Shown one piece after another: positions 35,013-47,156 of a stretch of 64,000 nt of DNA; the stretch's first letter is position 1; each line of letters begins with the position of its first letter. Location: positions 1 through 64,000 of the forward strand of contig LLCB01000006.1 in the NCBI GenBank assembly GCA_001414345.1, read 5' to 3'. The notes below the pieces were generated by a model. The model was not told where the DNA came from, did not search any database, and worked only from the letters and a program-made list of their open reading frames with translations. The stretch comes from Hymenoscyphus infarciens. Lineage: Eukaryota > Ascomycota > Leotiomycetes > Helotiales > Helotiaceae. Made by a program: the position numbers and the translations under genes.

Positions 35013-35457
35013 ACAGTGGGTGTAGGAATTCCGTGCGCACCCTCTAAATTTAGCTGAAAACATACTAAAAGTCACCCTCTTTATAGCCTTATAAACTAGT
35101 AAATATATAGTATAATATATCCTAACAACGATCATAGACGTAGAGCTTTATAAGAAGAGCATATTCCCAACTAACTACTTAGTTATAACTCCTAAGCTAC
35201 GTATATAATTTTAAAAGCTAATATTTTACTAATAAAGTCTCTAAGAGATTATTATAGTATAGACTTTAAGTTACTCTAGCCTAATTAAAAGCTAAGGAGG
35301 TTTAAGTATTAGGTTATACTACTCTTAATACTTCGTTTTATATAAATCTAATAGAGCGTTCTTCTATAATTAGTAGGAGAAGTTAGTAAAAATATAGTGA
35401 TTTTGGTGTAGCTTAGCAGAATCTGGCCTATGCGTACGGAATTCCTGCACCCACTGT
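35013..35457. mobile_element. MITE with hAT-like ends, 445 bp
   Basis: Terminal inverted repeats of about 27 bp begin ACAGTGGGTGYAGGAATTCC (35013 inward, and the reverse complement from 35457 inward) with two transition differences. The flanks are TGGATTCA (35005-35012) and TGGATTTA (35458-35465), an 8-bp direct repeat with a single C/T difference. Eight-bp duplications and CAGTG-type ends fit the hAT superfamily, which is inference. The interior (35045-35400) is AT-rich and RIP-like and encodes nothing. Confidence 0.75.
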
Positions 35458-35762
35458 TGGATTTACCTTTTGGATTTCCCACTACTAGAGAGAGCGCATA
35501 CATGCATACTTGATTCGTGGATCAAGAGCCAGCTTTTTCCTGGCCTTTCCTCGCTTCTGGGAACTCTTGGATTGAACAAATCAAAAGCCACCTTGTTCTG
35601 GAAGTCTGATATTCTCAATGCGGATTTGCTGATTGATTGATTCCCTACGGAGTAATCCTGTACAAACTCAAGTCTGCAAGCTCACTAAGCCTCCCTCTCA
35701 ACCTCAGTTCCTATCATACAAATGACGTAGCCGCCCAAGCATACCCCTCTTGCTTCTTCCTC

Positions 35763-38374
35763 TTATCCCAACCCAGCCTTAGTAGTCTTAACAACATGAG
35801 AAACCGGCTGCAAAATCCCCTTATTATTAATAGCCCCCAACGCAGTCCCAGTACTCCAACCCATCTTCTCCAGCATCGCCCTTCCTTTATTCTCAACCCC
35901 AAGTTCTGGCGCTGATGCTCCCACGATATCACCATCGCGATAACCAGCTGCTGAAGTACCGCCGAATCCACCACCTCCTCCGCGAACAGGTCGTGGACCC
36001 TTTTTGTTGCTGACGTCCATTCTTGGGAAGAAGCGACGGGTGAGTTTGGCTTCTACGGCGGAGAATTTCGACTCGGAGTATAAGTTAGTTCGCTTTGTTC
36101 GGTAGAGAACTGGGAAACGTAAGTCTCCGTTGCCGACTGATTTGGATTTTAGGTTGAATGCATTTGCCAATTCGTGAACGATCTTGCGGTTGGCTTTATC
36201 CATGGGTGTGAGCGGGAGACTATTGGAGATTAGTATAGGAAGATGTCAAGATGGTAGAAAGACTTACGTAGCATCAGTACCCATCAAGAAGGACTTCATG
36301 GCTTCCTTAACCTCATGAATGGCCATCCCCTCCTTGTGCTTGGCTTTCATATCAACTTTGCCATTCTTGCTGCCCAGTAAACCTTGAGCACGTAATTCCT
36401 CTCGTTCTTGCTTTCGTTCCTTCTTCTTGACTCGGTCGTTATCCCATGCCTTTTGCATCGAGGCTTCAAGCTCTGAATCCGAGTTATCGATTACAAGCTT
36501 GCCTTTGCGACCTTTGGGCTTCTTCTGGAGACTTGGGCGTTCAAAGTCCATCACATCAAATCCATCGTATGCTTCGGCGAGAGCAGTTGCATTAGGAAAT
36601 ACACCTCTCGCAGGATCAGGGCCACGAATCTTCTTCTTGCGGTCCCTTCTAGAAAGCTGTGAGAAGCCGACGAAGTTTCCCTCTTTGTCATCGTCTGCCT
36701 CGTCATCAAAAAGGAGCAACTCGCCTGCGTCGTGAAGTCAGTTTACTTGTCACCGGAATAAACAATAGCTGTGAGTGTAATTGGTGTGGCTTTCCCCAGT
36801 ACCCGGAAAGTAGAACAGAATCGACTTACTTGATCCCATACCCAGTTCCTCCTGCTTTGCCAACAACCTTGCGATTTTCTCATCACTCATTCGATCAATT
36901 TTACGTTGAAGGAGATCTTCCTTGTCCCGCTGATCATCATCATCATCATCATCAGAATCATCCTCCGAGTCACTTGATTCCTCTGCGTCTTTCATGATAT
37001 CCCCGAGAAGTTTTTCCTCAGCATCAAAAGCTTCAAGCATGGCTAAAGCACGAAATCCTGTCAAAGTAGCTTGTCTGACCCACCTGGCTTCGTCCATAGT
37101 TTGGTTTTCATAAACCACAAGATAGGTGACCCCGCTGTCTCGTTCTCTCTTTGATATGATGGTTTGTACATCTCCTATGCCACCATCGGAGGTGCTCAAG
37201 TCATCGAATTCGCGGATATCCGAGGCATCCCACTCAGCTGGAGATGTTCCGCTATCTGGAATAGGTTCCTCGGCAGAAACTTCGTCCTCTTCTTCTTCGA
37301 CAACAATATCATTCTCATCTCCGTCCAAGTCACGAGGGCGAAATTGACTGTCGTACGGGCTCTCATCGTCGCTCTCGTTCTTCATATTTGCAATATAATC
37401 AGCAAGAATTGCGTCCTCCTCTTCCTGTTTCTGTGTAGCGCGCTCATTCTTACGAGCTTTACCAGATCCACGTTTCCGGGAATTTTTGGGGGCTTCAAAA
37501 TCTGTACTTGGATTGGAAGGTTCAACGATTGTCTTACGTTCCTGTGTTGAGGGATTGTGGTTAGTACACGTCTCCCCGAGTATATATTTCCACAAATCCG
37601 GAACTTTAAGATATCTTACAGGTTCTCTGCTCTGATGGCGGACTTCTTTCAGCAATTCCTGACGCTCATGAATCATTTCCTCGACATCCTTTATTTTGTC
37701 ATCTATCGTGGTGGCCTGCGGAACTTTGGCCGGCTTAGGTGGCAGAACCTTTGGTTGTCGACCTCGGCCTCGATACAAAATGATTTCCTCGCTGGAGTCA
37801 GACGGGATAGGGCTAGATGGTCGAATTTCCGGTGGAGGCAAGCCGGTAGCCACTGGCTGACTTCCAAGCGTATCAACAACAAAAAGCGGAGGTTGATCCC
37901 CGATTACGGGCGATGGAGAGATCGTAGGTGCTTTTGATTCTGGCAACGGTTCTTCTTCCTCCTCAACCTCTACCTCAATCTCGTAGTCTTCCGCTGGTGG
38001 ATTCAACGTCATATCTGCCATTGCCTCCTCCGCATCCTTATCGCCTTCGGAATCTTGAGGTTCCAATGTACCAGCACTGACAAAATTGACGGCTTTGTCT
38101 CGTAATCTCGGGGCCCAAGGAGAATTGTGTCGCTCGGTATTTCTCGCTTCTTCTGCTAAGGTCCAGGCTGCTGCAAAGGTTAACGGGTATCCTCATTGAG
38201 CTCCAACTTACACCGTTCGCAGGAATACTGCTCACCATGTTGAGACTGGCCACCATAGCCACCATAGGGATCGAAGGAGGGGGATCCGAAGCCTCCAAAG
38301 CCTTGACGGTTGCCTCTGGAAGCACCTTGAAAGTTGCCCCGCCGGGAACCTCGCTTTGCGCCACGAGGGGCCAT
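35763..38374 (-). CDS. R3H and G-patch protein, SQS1/PFA1-like
   Basis: Exons (5' to 3') 38374-38212, 38170-37620, 37541-36830, 36724-36268 and 36219-35763 give 779 residues. The Gly/Arg-rich N-terminus (MAPRGAKRGSRRG...) is followed by long acidic low-complexity segments. An R3H domain lies at about 634-690 (MDKANRKIVHELANAFNLKS) and a G-patch at the very C-terminus (ENKGRAMLEKMGWSTGTALG). In yeast, Sqs1/Pfa1 activates the DEAH helicase Prp43 in splicing and ribosome assembly through its G-patch; the same role is inferred here. Intron 2 (37619-37542, 78 nt) has a GTAAGA donor, a perfect TACTAAC branch point and no in-frame stop, so its retention would add 26 residues without changing frame. 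It is divergent with ATG4. Confidence 0.88.
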
Positions 38375-39334
38375 GCTGCTTGTTTTGCGTTCCAAGACGT
38401 TTGAGAGATTTCTCTTTCGTAGAAACTCCTCTCTGCAGATCGCAGGAGAAGAGACGGAAAAGGGTCGTAGCGCCACTGGTGATGGTGCTGATGGGGTTGC
38501 GCTGCCGGAATGTTTTCATGTGTCGCTAAGCGATGTCAACTTATGATGCAGTGGAGAGTGACCAAAGTCGGGTGCCATAGGTAGTGGAGCTTGAGGTTCC
38601 TTATCGATAGGTAGCCTTTGTTTGCCACCAGTGTACTGGTACAACTCTGCTTGCCCGATTGTTCAACTACGTGTATAATAAGACTGGGGAAATGAATCTA
38701 AATTCCAGGACAATTATAGAAGGTCAAGCGCGAGAGGCTGCAATCCCTGGTGCTACTATGACGCAGCCAGCATACTGGAGAAAAGGGTTGGACTAGAATA
38801 CAAGCTAACTTTAATAATCTACTTCAGTTGGAATACAAATAAAAATCAACTAAATCAAAAAAAGACGGAATATTCAGATATTCAGTCGATTCCCCTCAAC
38901 TCGGCGGTGGCCTGGATGGCTCGTGACGATAAGGTACCGTACCCACCTAATGTCACCCGACGCAGGCAACCTGGAACTCAGCTCCAAGACAATCATTTGC
39001 ACCTCCCTCCCTCTCTCTCTCTCTCCCTCTCTCTCTCACCCTCCCCAGAACTCATGAATCAACTTGCTCTTCTCTTCTCTTCAGTCTAGAGTCTATTTCA
39101 ACCAGACTATATGCTGCTCACCAAACCATCTCCATCTCCATCTCCATCTCCATCTCAATCCTCTGATCCCTAACATCCAAACAACCAACCCAACACGAAA
39201 GACTGCTGCTAGCTACCTACCTAACCTGCAGGCTACAAATACAAATGCCCCGCGGTCCGCGGTCCGCCTCCACATCGACTACGTGACGAAACATCTCTCC
39301 TCGCACCCCAATAATATCCGGAACAAATACAATC
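38375..39334. promoter_or_regulatory. Intergenic region between SQS1-like gene and ATG4
   Basis: This 960-bp divergent region holds both promoters. A CT-rich microsatellite lies at 39010-39040 and a (CCATCT)n tract at about 39127-39157, both upstream of ATG4 and probably in its 5' UTR or core promoter. No other feature was recognised. Confidence 0.45.
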
Positions 39335-40806
39335 ATGGACTTTGAATTTGGGCGCCTGAAGCAGCGCGCTTTCGAGTTGATCTTTCCCGGGGCACAACTC
39401 ACCAATGATGTTGCCTCCAAATCCCCCATCTGGTGTTTAGGCCAGGAACACACCCGCGCACCAGCAGAAGCACACCCACCGACAATAAACACCAACCCCT
39501 CCCACCCTTCTCCGCCAGGTGGCAGCGCTGTTCGTACCATAGCATCAAAAGCACCAGCTACACCTCCTGATAGCACAGCCAGTAGCAGCTTCGACTCCGG
39601 GTTGGCATATGATGAGGCGAGGAATTCCGAGGACGACTACGGCTGGCCACCCTCTTTCCTGGACGACTTCGAGGCTAGAATCTGGCTCACATATCGTTCC
39701 AATTTCCCCGCCATCCCTAGATCCCAAGACCCAGCAGCCGCGTCAGCCATATCGTTGAAAGTCCGGTTTAGTTCATGGGCGGACCAAGGGGGATTTACGT
39801 CGGATACAGGATGGGGGTGCATGATCAGATCAGGGCAGAGCCTTTTAGCAAACTCCTTGGTGATGTTGAGGCTTGGAAGAGGTATGCGCTCCTTATTCTC
39901 TGTGTATGCTGGATGCTGATGAATAATACAGGTTGGCGTCGAGGCTCTTTGGCCACGGAGGAACGGAAACTGCTGTCACTATTTGCAGATGATCCAAAGG
40001 CACCCTACTCGATACATAAATTCGTGGAGCATGGAGCAACGGCGTGTGGGAAACATCCTGGGGAATGGTTTGGCCCTTCGGCAACTGCGCTTTGTATCCA
40101 GTAAGTAGCCTCGGACTCTTGCCCCGGTGCCAATACTGACACGCTGCAGAGCATTAACAAATAACCACGAATCCTCCGAATTGCGGGTTTATATAACTGG
40201 TGATGGCCCAGACGTTTACGAGGAGACATTTATGAGCATCGCGAAACCCGATGGCTCCAAGTTCATCCCGACCCTTGTATTGGTTGGCACCAGGTTGGGA
40301 TTGGATAAAATCACACCAGTATATTGGGAGGCTCTAAAGGCAACCTTACAGATGCCGCAATCGATCGGAATCGCGGGGTATGTTTGGAGTCCAATTTCTT
40401 TACCTTACAGGCTAATGTTGGATACAGCGGTCGACCATCTTCCTCGCATTATTTTGTTGGTGTTCAGGGTTCCTATCTCTTCTACTTGGATCCTCATCAA
40501 ACTCGACCTGCTCTTCCCTTGCCACAAGACCCCGAGAAATATTTGCAGGGAGACATCGACTCGTGCCACACACGTAAACTGAAACGCATTCATATGAATG
40601 AGATGGATCCAAGTATGCTCATAGCCTTCCTAATTCGAGACGAGAGTGACTGGAAAGATTGGAGACGGGCCGTCCAGGAAGTTCAAGGAAAGGCAGTGAT
40701 TCATGTAGCCGACCAAGATCCAGCACTCCATGGTCTTGGCGGGGAACGGGATGGGGCTATTGATGAGGTAGAGACATTTGATGACGAGGATGACGATACC
40801 ATGTGA
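39335..40806 (+). CDS. ATG4: Atg4 cysteine protease of autophagy
   Basis: Exons 39335-39881, 39932-40100, 40150-40377 and 40428-40806 give 440 residues. Atg4 cleaves the Atg8 C-terminus to expose Gly before lipidation and later releases Atg8 from phosphatidylethanolamine (peptidase family C54, cytosol). The catalytic Cys is Cys162 in [14 protein letters not shown]. The second catalytic block is [12 protein letters not shown]...YLFYLDPH, with Asp336 and His338. Residues 30-100 are a Pro/Ser-rich insertion, and the C-terminus is acidic ([13 protein letters not shown]). All four exons join in phase with GT-AG introns of 49-50 nt. The start codon is the first Met that gives the conserved N-terminal sequence. 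Confidence 0.95.
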
Positions 40807-42650
40807 GATGTTTACGAGCGCGGGTCCGACGGTGTTAGGCTTAATTCTTTACCAAAGGCGTTGATACGGGATATGGAGGTCGGATTTAGACACGGTTTGT
40901 ATAAGGTGGCTGCAATAGCACGAGACTATTGCTACAGCTGAGGCGAGGAAATAATAACATAAAGATCCCACTCGTTGTGAGATCTCAGCTTAATTTTCAT
41001 AACGTAGAAAAGATGCAGTATCGTCGATTTGGTCTTTTGAGGGAAGAGCAAATATTATATTTCGTACTTACAGGTTCTTTTCTCTATGAGAGAGGATATG
41101 TATAGTTACGAGTGCTACCAAGTAAGAGAGCATGGGATTTTTGACGTGGGCTTCATCGATTGATGGTGAAATTTGGAATCTAGAGAAGGACGTGTACACT
41201 TACTTCATAGAAAGCGATTATATCCTCAATATCTTTCCAAGTACTCGTGGGCTGCATACTACACTCTATATTTGACTGGAACTTTATGCGAGTCTGCTTT
41301 AGATTGGAGATTTGATTTATTGGAAATAACTTCTAGGACGAACTCATGTTTTCGACAGTAAGTAAGAAGTCGACAGCAAAATGGCTCTGGCAACTCTTTT
41401 TAAATTCATGATTTCTTGTCTTGTTCATTTGCTACGAACGACTTTTTTTCGTTGAGAGGAGGAAGTTTGCTTAGGTACGATGGAACATAAAACGAGACAG
41501 CACGTATTCTAGGCGATAGATCGAAGAAGCTGTAAATCTTCTGTAATAGGTTTGTTTAACACCCTTTCAAGGTAAGGCGTTACACTTCCAGGGGGTGAAC
41601 TGGATAGTTCAGTTGTACTTAATCTCTTTTAGAGGGTTTCGTGAAATGTAGAATTTACTCTTGTATTCCCAAATCCTCGTGTTTTCTCATATATTACAAT
41701 CGGTCATTAAATGATAGACTATTATAAAGTCTTCAGATAAGATCTAGAACTTTTAGAGCTTTGGAATTTTTATACTTCCAGTTCGTATATTAATCATTAA
41801 AAGAGGTGTGTCTGAGATGTTAAGTTGTACTCGTGCTAGTTTATCTAGGGCTAGAACCCTTCATCTCTTGGAGCTTTTTAAAGTTATCTTTCTAAGAAAG
41901 AAATTATAACAGGGATATGAATTAAGAGGAGTGAGAGGCTTTTAGATTACTTCGAAACTGTAAGAATATCCGCGCGCGAGAGAGCATACGAAGAACGAAG
42001 AACAAAAAGGTCGGGTTCTTGAAAAGTGGAAGTCGTCAAGCAGGTGAAATGCTGAGTCAAGTAGTTTTCTTTGTTTTTTGAATATGTGATATAAAAACAC
42101 ATGTCACGAGGTGGCATTCAAGGCAGTTTTCTCCGCTGTCTTCCTAACTATTCTTTACTAGGAACTATCCACCGGCCTAAAAGGGTGGTTTTTGCGACTC
42201 GAGAAATAACTAACCGAGTCAATAAATTCCTCAAGGTCAGAGAAGAAAGTCAATCAATTTTCTTACGGTCGATTTATGACTCGCTGTCGAAACTTGAACT
42301 ATTTCTTCCTTTGCTATTGGCCGAGGACTCTCTTCCAGCTTCCCCAACTGTGACTAGGCGTTAAAAAAACCCTTCGTCTATGTCACGCTTTCCTTTCCTC
42401 GTGAGCGATTTTTCGCAGACTCTTCTCCCACATCGTTCTGACCGTTGTGAAAATCATCATGACTATTTAATTGAGCAAAAGAACTTAATATTTAAATTCG
42501 GGCTTGGTGTTTTTTTGTATGGATGGCATTGTATCATTGGCTTTTCACCTTGGGTTTGAGAACAGAGCTCTTAGAGTTATACTCTAGATATGGTTTAAGA
42601 ACAAACTAAATCTCTAAAATCAATTTCTAAAATTAAGATGTTTTTTTATA
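40807..42650. other. Intergenic, no supported gene
   Basis: Mixed-composition sequence downstream of ATG4. Open frames at 41173-41361 and 42101-42364 lack recognisable domains and splice context. No repeat or RNA gene was identified. Confidence 0.4.
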
Positions 42651-43257
42651 CGGTAATTGACACTTTCGTCCCTTAAATAATCGTAAATACCTAGAATGTC
42701 CTTTAAATTACTTGAAAAGTGACTACTCTATTCTTTAAATAATACCTCTTAAAAATAAGAGTATTCTAGTTAGAAAAGAGGGATATTTAAGTTAGTTATT
42801 ATTCACTGTTTTTGCTATATTACGCTATCTATTTTTAAGTGAATTAAAGCTAGTATCTTAAGATTATAACCTAAAAGAGCTTACTACGACGTTAAAAGCG
42901 ATAGGAAGTAGTGTTAATAGAATAGAGGTTACTCGGCATAAGAGGAGGTATATATATACCTCTCTCTGCTTATTAAGCTAATTCTTTAATTTACTATAAA
43001 CCCCTTCTATATAGTATCTACTACTTTTAGTTAAAAGATAGAGGTAATTAGAGTACGAAAGAAGAAGGATATTAAGTCTTAAGAGAATACTTAAATCGAG
43101 AAAAAGTATAAACTAACTTAAATATCCCTCTTTTCTAACTAGAATACCCTTAGTTTTACGAGGTACTACTTAAGAGATAGAACAGTTACTGTTTAATTAA
43201 TTTAGGAGATATTCTAGGTGTTAACAATTATTTAGAGGATAAAAGTGTTAATTACCG
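42651..43257. mobile_element. Long-TIR MITE (CGGTAATT family), copy 1, 607 bp
   Basis: Terminal inverted repeats reach about 150 bp. The outer end is CGGTAATTGACACTTTCGTC against CGGTAATTAACACTTTTATC, and the inner part contains a 36-bp identical segment (42763-42798 and its reverse complement near 43112-43147). A perfect 9-bp target duplication TTTTTTATA flanks it (42642-42650 and 43258-43266). Nine-bp duplications and long TIRs fit a non-autonomous Mutator-like element. The about 310-bp centre has no coding potential. It shares terminal sequence with the element at 57783-58395. Confidence 0.88.
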
Positions 43258-44114
43258 TTTTTTATAATTGATTTAGATAGTAAACAAAAATAGGAAAATA
43301 GTTAAGTATAAAAGTTTAAGGTTAAACGCGTGGGTAATGAGACAACTAGAGATTATAAAACTCCCACTAGAACATGGACCCTCCAAATTCACAACTAAAA
43401 GTTCGCAAGCCAAACTAGAAACAAGAGGTACAATATATAGCCCCTGTATATAGTTGTCACATTCTACAAAATGATATCACGTCTGACAAGGGTTTCACGC
43501 CTTACGAACATTCTCCGATCAAAGACTTCCCGGAAGAGGTATCAAACAGCTGGGGATTACATTACATCGTATAAGAAAGCAACCCCCCCTCATCAGTTTA
43601 TATTCCTGAAAGTAGACCAACCCCCCATCGATATCTAAAAGAAGTAGAGACTTCGATAGCAACAAATATCTCAACAACAGAACACAAGAAAATTACTTAC
43701 CCACAACGTACAATAGAAGCAGCAACTCATGATCTCGAAAGATCCGTTCATAAAAACAAAATAAAGAGGTGTTATAGAGGCTACTACGCATCCCGAGATG
43801 TATACTCCAGGGCATGAACTTTAGCAATTGCTTCGTGCTTCCTCGATGCTAGAGTGCACCGTGCATCTGTCGGTTTTATACCATTCTTACAACGATCACA
43901 ACTTCTCTCTCGCCCTTGGATCTCGTGTGTCTTTTAGTAAGTAAACAAGGTTAGGAATTTCTTCCGGTACAATTATATATTTTAAGTATTCGACGCAAAA
44001 CATCCCAAAAGAGTACTATGATTCATTTACAGAAATTCATGCAACGAACCACTTAGCAAACCAGACTAGTTTCTCAATAAGTCCGTGATACTGTCAGAAT
44101 CGTAGGATACTTAA
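43258..44114. other. Intergenic, no supported gene
   Basis: Mixed sequence between two TIR elements. No conserved frame or repeat was recognised. Confidence 0.4.
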
Positions 44115-44800
44115 TCAATTCCATAATTACGGCATCTCGTATGTACCAAAAGTCTGAAACGACTAAATTGCAAATCGCAAATCGTAAAGTATTACTTTTC
44201 AAGGTAGGAAATAGAGTAATAATCTTATATTAATTTCCCTCTCGCTCTTGCCTTTATACTAAGGTAGGTATCGTAGGCTGTCTTACTACCGCACCTTTAC
44301 TACCTCACTCTTACTATCGCTCGCCCCTCGTTTTTATTACTCTTATGCGCTCTCGTAGAGTATAGAAGAAGAAGAAGAAGAAGAAGAAGAAGAAGAAGAA
44401 GAATAAAAGCAGATAGAGAGGGGAAAGGGGGCAGCGGGTAGAGAGCTAGTAAATAATTAATGGTCACGTTATAATGTTACTTTCCTACCTAGTTAGGGAA
44501 GGGCTAGAATAAGCGAGAAGTAAATATATTTCCCTACCTTTAGCGCTCTGTTCCTTCTGCTTCTCAAAGAGAAGTAAGGAAGAGTTAAGAAGAAGATAGA
44601 AGAGAAGAGAGAAGGAGCTAGTCTACTAGAGTAGAAGGATAAAATAGAAAATAGTGTAGTAGAGAGAGGTAGTAAGTTTAGGTCGATTTAACTCGTAGCT
44701 TTAGTATATTTTTACCTCTTTTTATGTTTTACGATTTACGATTTGCGATTTAGTCGATTCCGGCTTTTAGTATATACGGGACGCCCTAATAATATACGAC
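44115..44800. mobile_element. TIR element with about 60-bp inverted ends
   Basis: The left arm (from about 44126: TTACGGCATCTCGTATGTAC, then AAAAGTCTGAAACGACTAAAT, and further to ATCGTAAA near 44188) is matched in inverted form by 44729-44792 (ends GTATATACGGGACGCCCTAA). Differences are mostly transitions. The interior has an (AGA)n tract at about 44366-44402 and A/G-rich sequence. No target duplication could be settled, so the exact ends are uncertain. The ends differ from the CGGTAATT family. Confidence 0.65.
44366..44404. repeat. (GAA)n microsatellite
   Basis: About 12 GAA triplets inside the TIR element at 44115-44800. Confidence 0.9.
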
Positions 44801-45451
44801 AAGTAGTTGATTCCGCGTAAAACTTACCAGTATTACTTATCTTGCTTCCGAAGAATATGTATCATTCTCAACTAACTCCGAGGAACTAAAAATATCAAAG
44901 TCCCTCTGAAAGATTACTGTTTGTTTAAACTCACACTATCTGGTATATATCCAATGAAGCAGATCTGATGCTCAACTAGTACCCAGTGGGCAGTTTTGCG
45001 CCATAAGCCCTCACTAGCCCATTCCCTCAGCTCGGTTAGATTAATCACCTTTCAAACAGCTACCTTTACGAGCAACGCATGCTCAACTCACCTAAATATG
45101 GAGTACTTAAAGTTTTACGTAAAAGGGAGTAAATTTTACATCAAAGCGTTAATTCGATTTATACAAATCAATTTAAATATGCATGCTCGTGAGGGACTGA
45201 ATGCTGTCCGAGTCTCTTGGCCTCCGCTCCACCTCATTGCTCACACAGTTCGGGATACATTGAAGGCAAGATTCATTGAGATCCCAGGATGTTTGCCTTA
45301 CTAGTAAAGCTTGGCAATTAGCCAGGGCCTTCCTTTGGCGTTGCTTATCCTGTCTTTGTCCTCTCAGCACTTTCTTTTCTCCCTCATCTTCCATACCTAC
45401 AGAACCATAGCATAACCCCCCCTCCCCCTTTTCAAAAAACAATATTGCATA
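44801..45451. other. Intergenic upstream of a broken secreted-protein gene
   Basis: The last 100 bp are C/T-rich, as expected of a fungal 5' UTR for the gene remnant at 45452. Nothing else is supported. Confidence 0.4.
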
Positions 45452-45987
45452 ATGAGGCTCACATCGACAATCGCACTAGTTGCTCCTGCTACACAAGCAG
45501 TCCCCGTTGACTACAAGCCCGAAGACTTCGACGTCCCTGGTCCAATCCTTATCACCGGCAAAGGAAATGTAAGAAGCTATATTTCTGAAACACCCCAGAT
45601 CTGGCACACGAGAAATGAACCAAGGCGAGAAAGTATATGCTAACATATTGCAGTGTTGCTTCCATCACAAAGAATGGGCATATGGAGACAGCATGAGACT
45701 CGATGCCACTTACTACCACTACCACTAACTTGACATCCAAGCCAAAGACGCGTCTGGAAAAGTGGTGTGGAAAACCACCAAGGAGTTTGGAGGAGGCTTC
45801 TACTTTGGAGATCAGGAGGCATACGTGAAAGGTGTATATCCTAGAGATCTCATGATGAGCTGAAGGTCATGGGGGGACGTACATTGCTTTTGGCTATTGT
45901 TCGAATGGATGGGCGAGCAGTGATCCTCCCAATCGTCAAGCAGGCTGCAAGGTTGGGAAGTGGGATAAATGTCCGCTTAAATATTAG
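45452..45987 (+). pseudogene. Broken gene for a small secreted cysteine-containing protein
   Basis: Exon 1 (45452-45568) encodes a short hydrophobic leader (MRLTSTIALVAPATQA) and an acidic stretch. A good intron follows (45569-45653; GTAAGA, TGCTAAC branch, GCAG). Exon 2 starts CCFHHKEWAYGD and reads well until an in-frame TAA at 45726-45728, which could be a Gln codon changed by C-to-T. The same frame then continues to FGGGFYFGDQEAY and stops at 45861. Two frame changes, near 45840 and at the G6 run 45871-45876, are needed to reach the C-terminal segment with CSNGWASSDP and WDKCP, which ends at TAG 45985-45987. The lesions suggest a pseudogene; the G-run shift could also be a sequencing error. 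Function is unknown. Confidence 0.6.
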
Positions 45988-46667
45988 GTGAGTTATACTG
46001 AGGCATTAGAGAGAAGACACCTGCTAATTGTTTGTTTTAGACTCTTGATATGGATTGCTGTTTCCAGTGTCAAGTGTGGTAGAAATCGATGTTGGGGCCA
46101 TGACGTGTTTTCGAGTCAAATTGTATTTGTACTTGCATTTGTTTTTTCCTCCGTTTTGCTTTACTTTTCGTCTCTATTCGTCATATTAGAGTTTACTTGA
46201 AAAGCTCACGCCGCTCCCTAAACTTATTCTATTTACTTTAGGTTCTAAAAAGTATGATAGCAGCTGGGCTGCGACACTCGCCCGGCCAAAAAGGACCACT
46301 TCTATGCTATCTTCCGCAACTGTTGACATACTTTTTTGCCCCAAATCTCACTTCACTCACTCCTTCTACTCTCCTTCAATCACCCAAAAGTGCAGTTGTG
46401 ATTCATTGAAATTTGCCTAAGCTTAGGAGTGCAAAGACATTCACCACCACCTTCATATCTCACTATTCTTGTGATTCATTGACGCCTGACTTGCGCCTGC
46501 CCCTGCAGCATTACATATTTATCTGTATCAACATCTTGAGATATTAATGTAGTCGCGATTCAAGAATGAAAAAGATTTGGTGGTGGCTTGGTGTTAGAGA
46601 ACGCCTGGGTTGGCTCAAACCACCCAAACATTTAGCAGATGACTAGAAAGTGCTTAGGCTAAGCGAG
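45988..46667. other. Intergenic, no supported gene
   Basis: Mixed-composition sequence containing no recognisable gene, leading into the tandem duplication upstream of the 47612 gene. Confidence 0.4.
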
Positions 46668-46819
46668 CTGTTTTTTTGCCTCAGCAGTACCTTCTCCATC
46701 ATATTCCAAGCACATCTAATACCAAAGTACAATTGTTCCTCGCTGTTTTTTTTTGCCTCAGCAGTACCTTCTCCATCATATTCCAAGCACATCTAATACC
46801 AAAGTACATTTGTTTCTCC
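46668..46819. repeat. Tandem duplication of a 75-bp promoter/leader segment
   Basis: Copy 1 at 46668-46742 and copy 2 at 46743-46819 both read CTG, a T run, then GCCTCAGCAGTACCTTCTCC through to ACCAAAGTACA. They differ in T-run length and at about three bases, so the duplication is recent. It lies about 0.8 kb upstream of the start codon at 47612. Confidence 0.9.
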
Positions 46820-47156
46820 AGATCTCAGAACTACCATTAATCACTAATATAAACATTCACCAATCAAGCTCTCACAGCCCCAATTTCTATTCATCGGAAT
46901 CACAAACATTAACCCATTCATCACGACAATGTCCAACAACATCCAGTCACCTAGGCAACAGCCACGCATTTCGTGCTTAGATCTCTTACTCCCAAGAAAG
47001 GCGCAGGATGGTTAATCACAACTACTGACCACCAAAAGTACTATTTAGCTTGGAGCTCTCGCTATCTTGTTATTCTTTTTTCCATCGACACTTACAAACA
47101 TACATTCATCCACACTTTGCAAGATTTGAATAATCTTTACCAAGAAGACCATTCAT

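Noticed and set aside
37126..37937. Plus-strand frames opposite the SQS1-like gene
   Set aside because: Antisense shadows of acidic low-complexity coding sequence.
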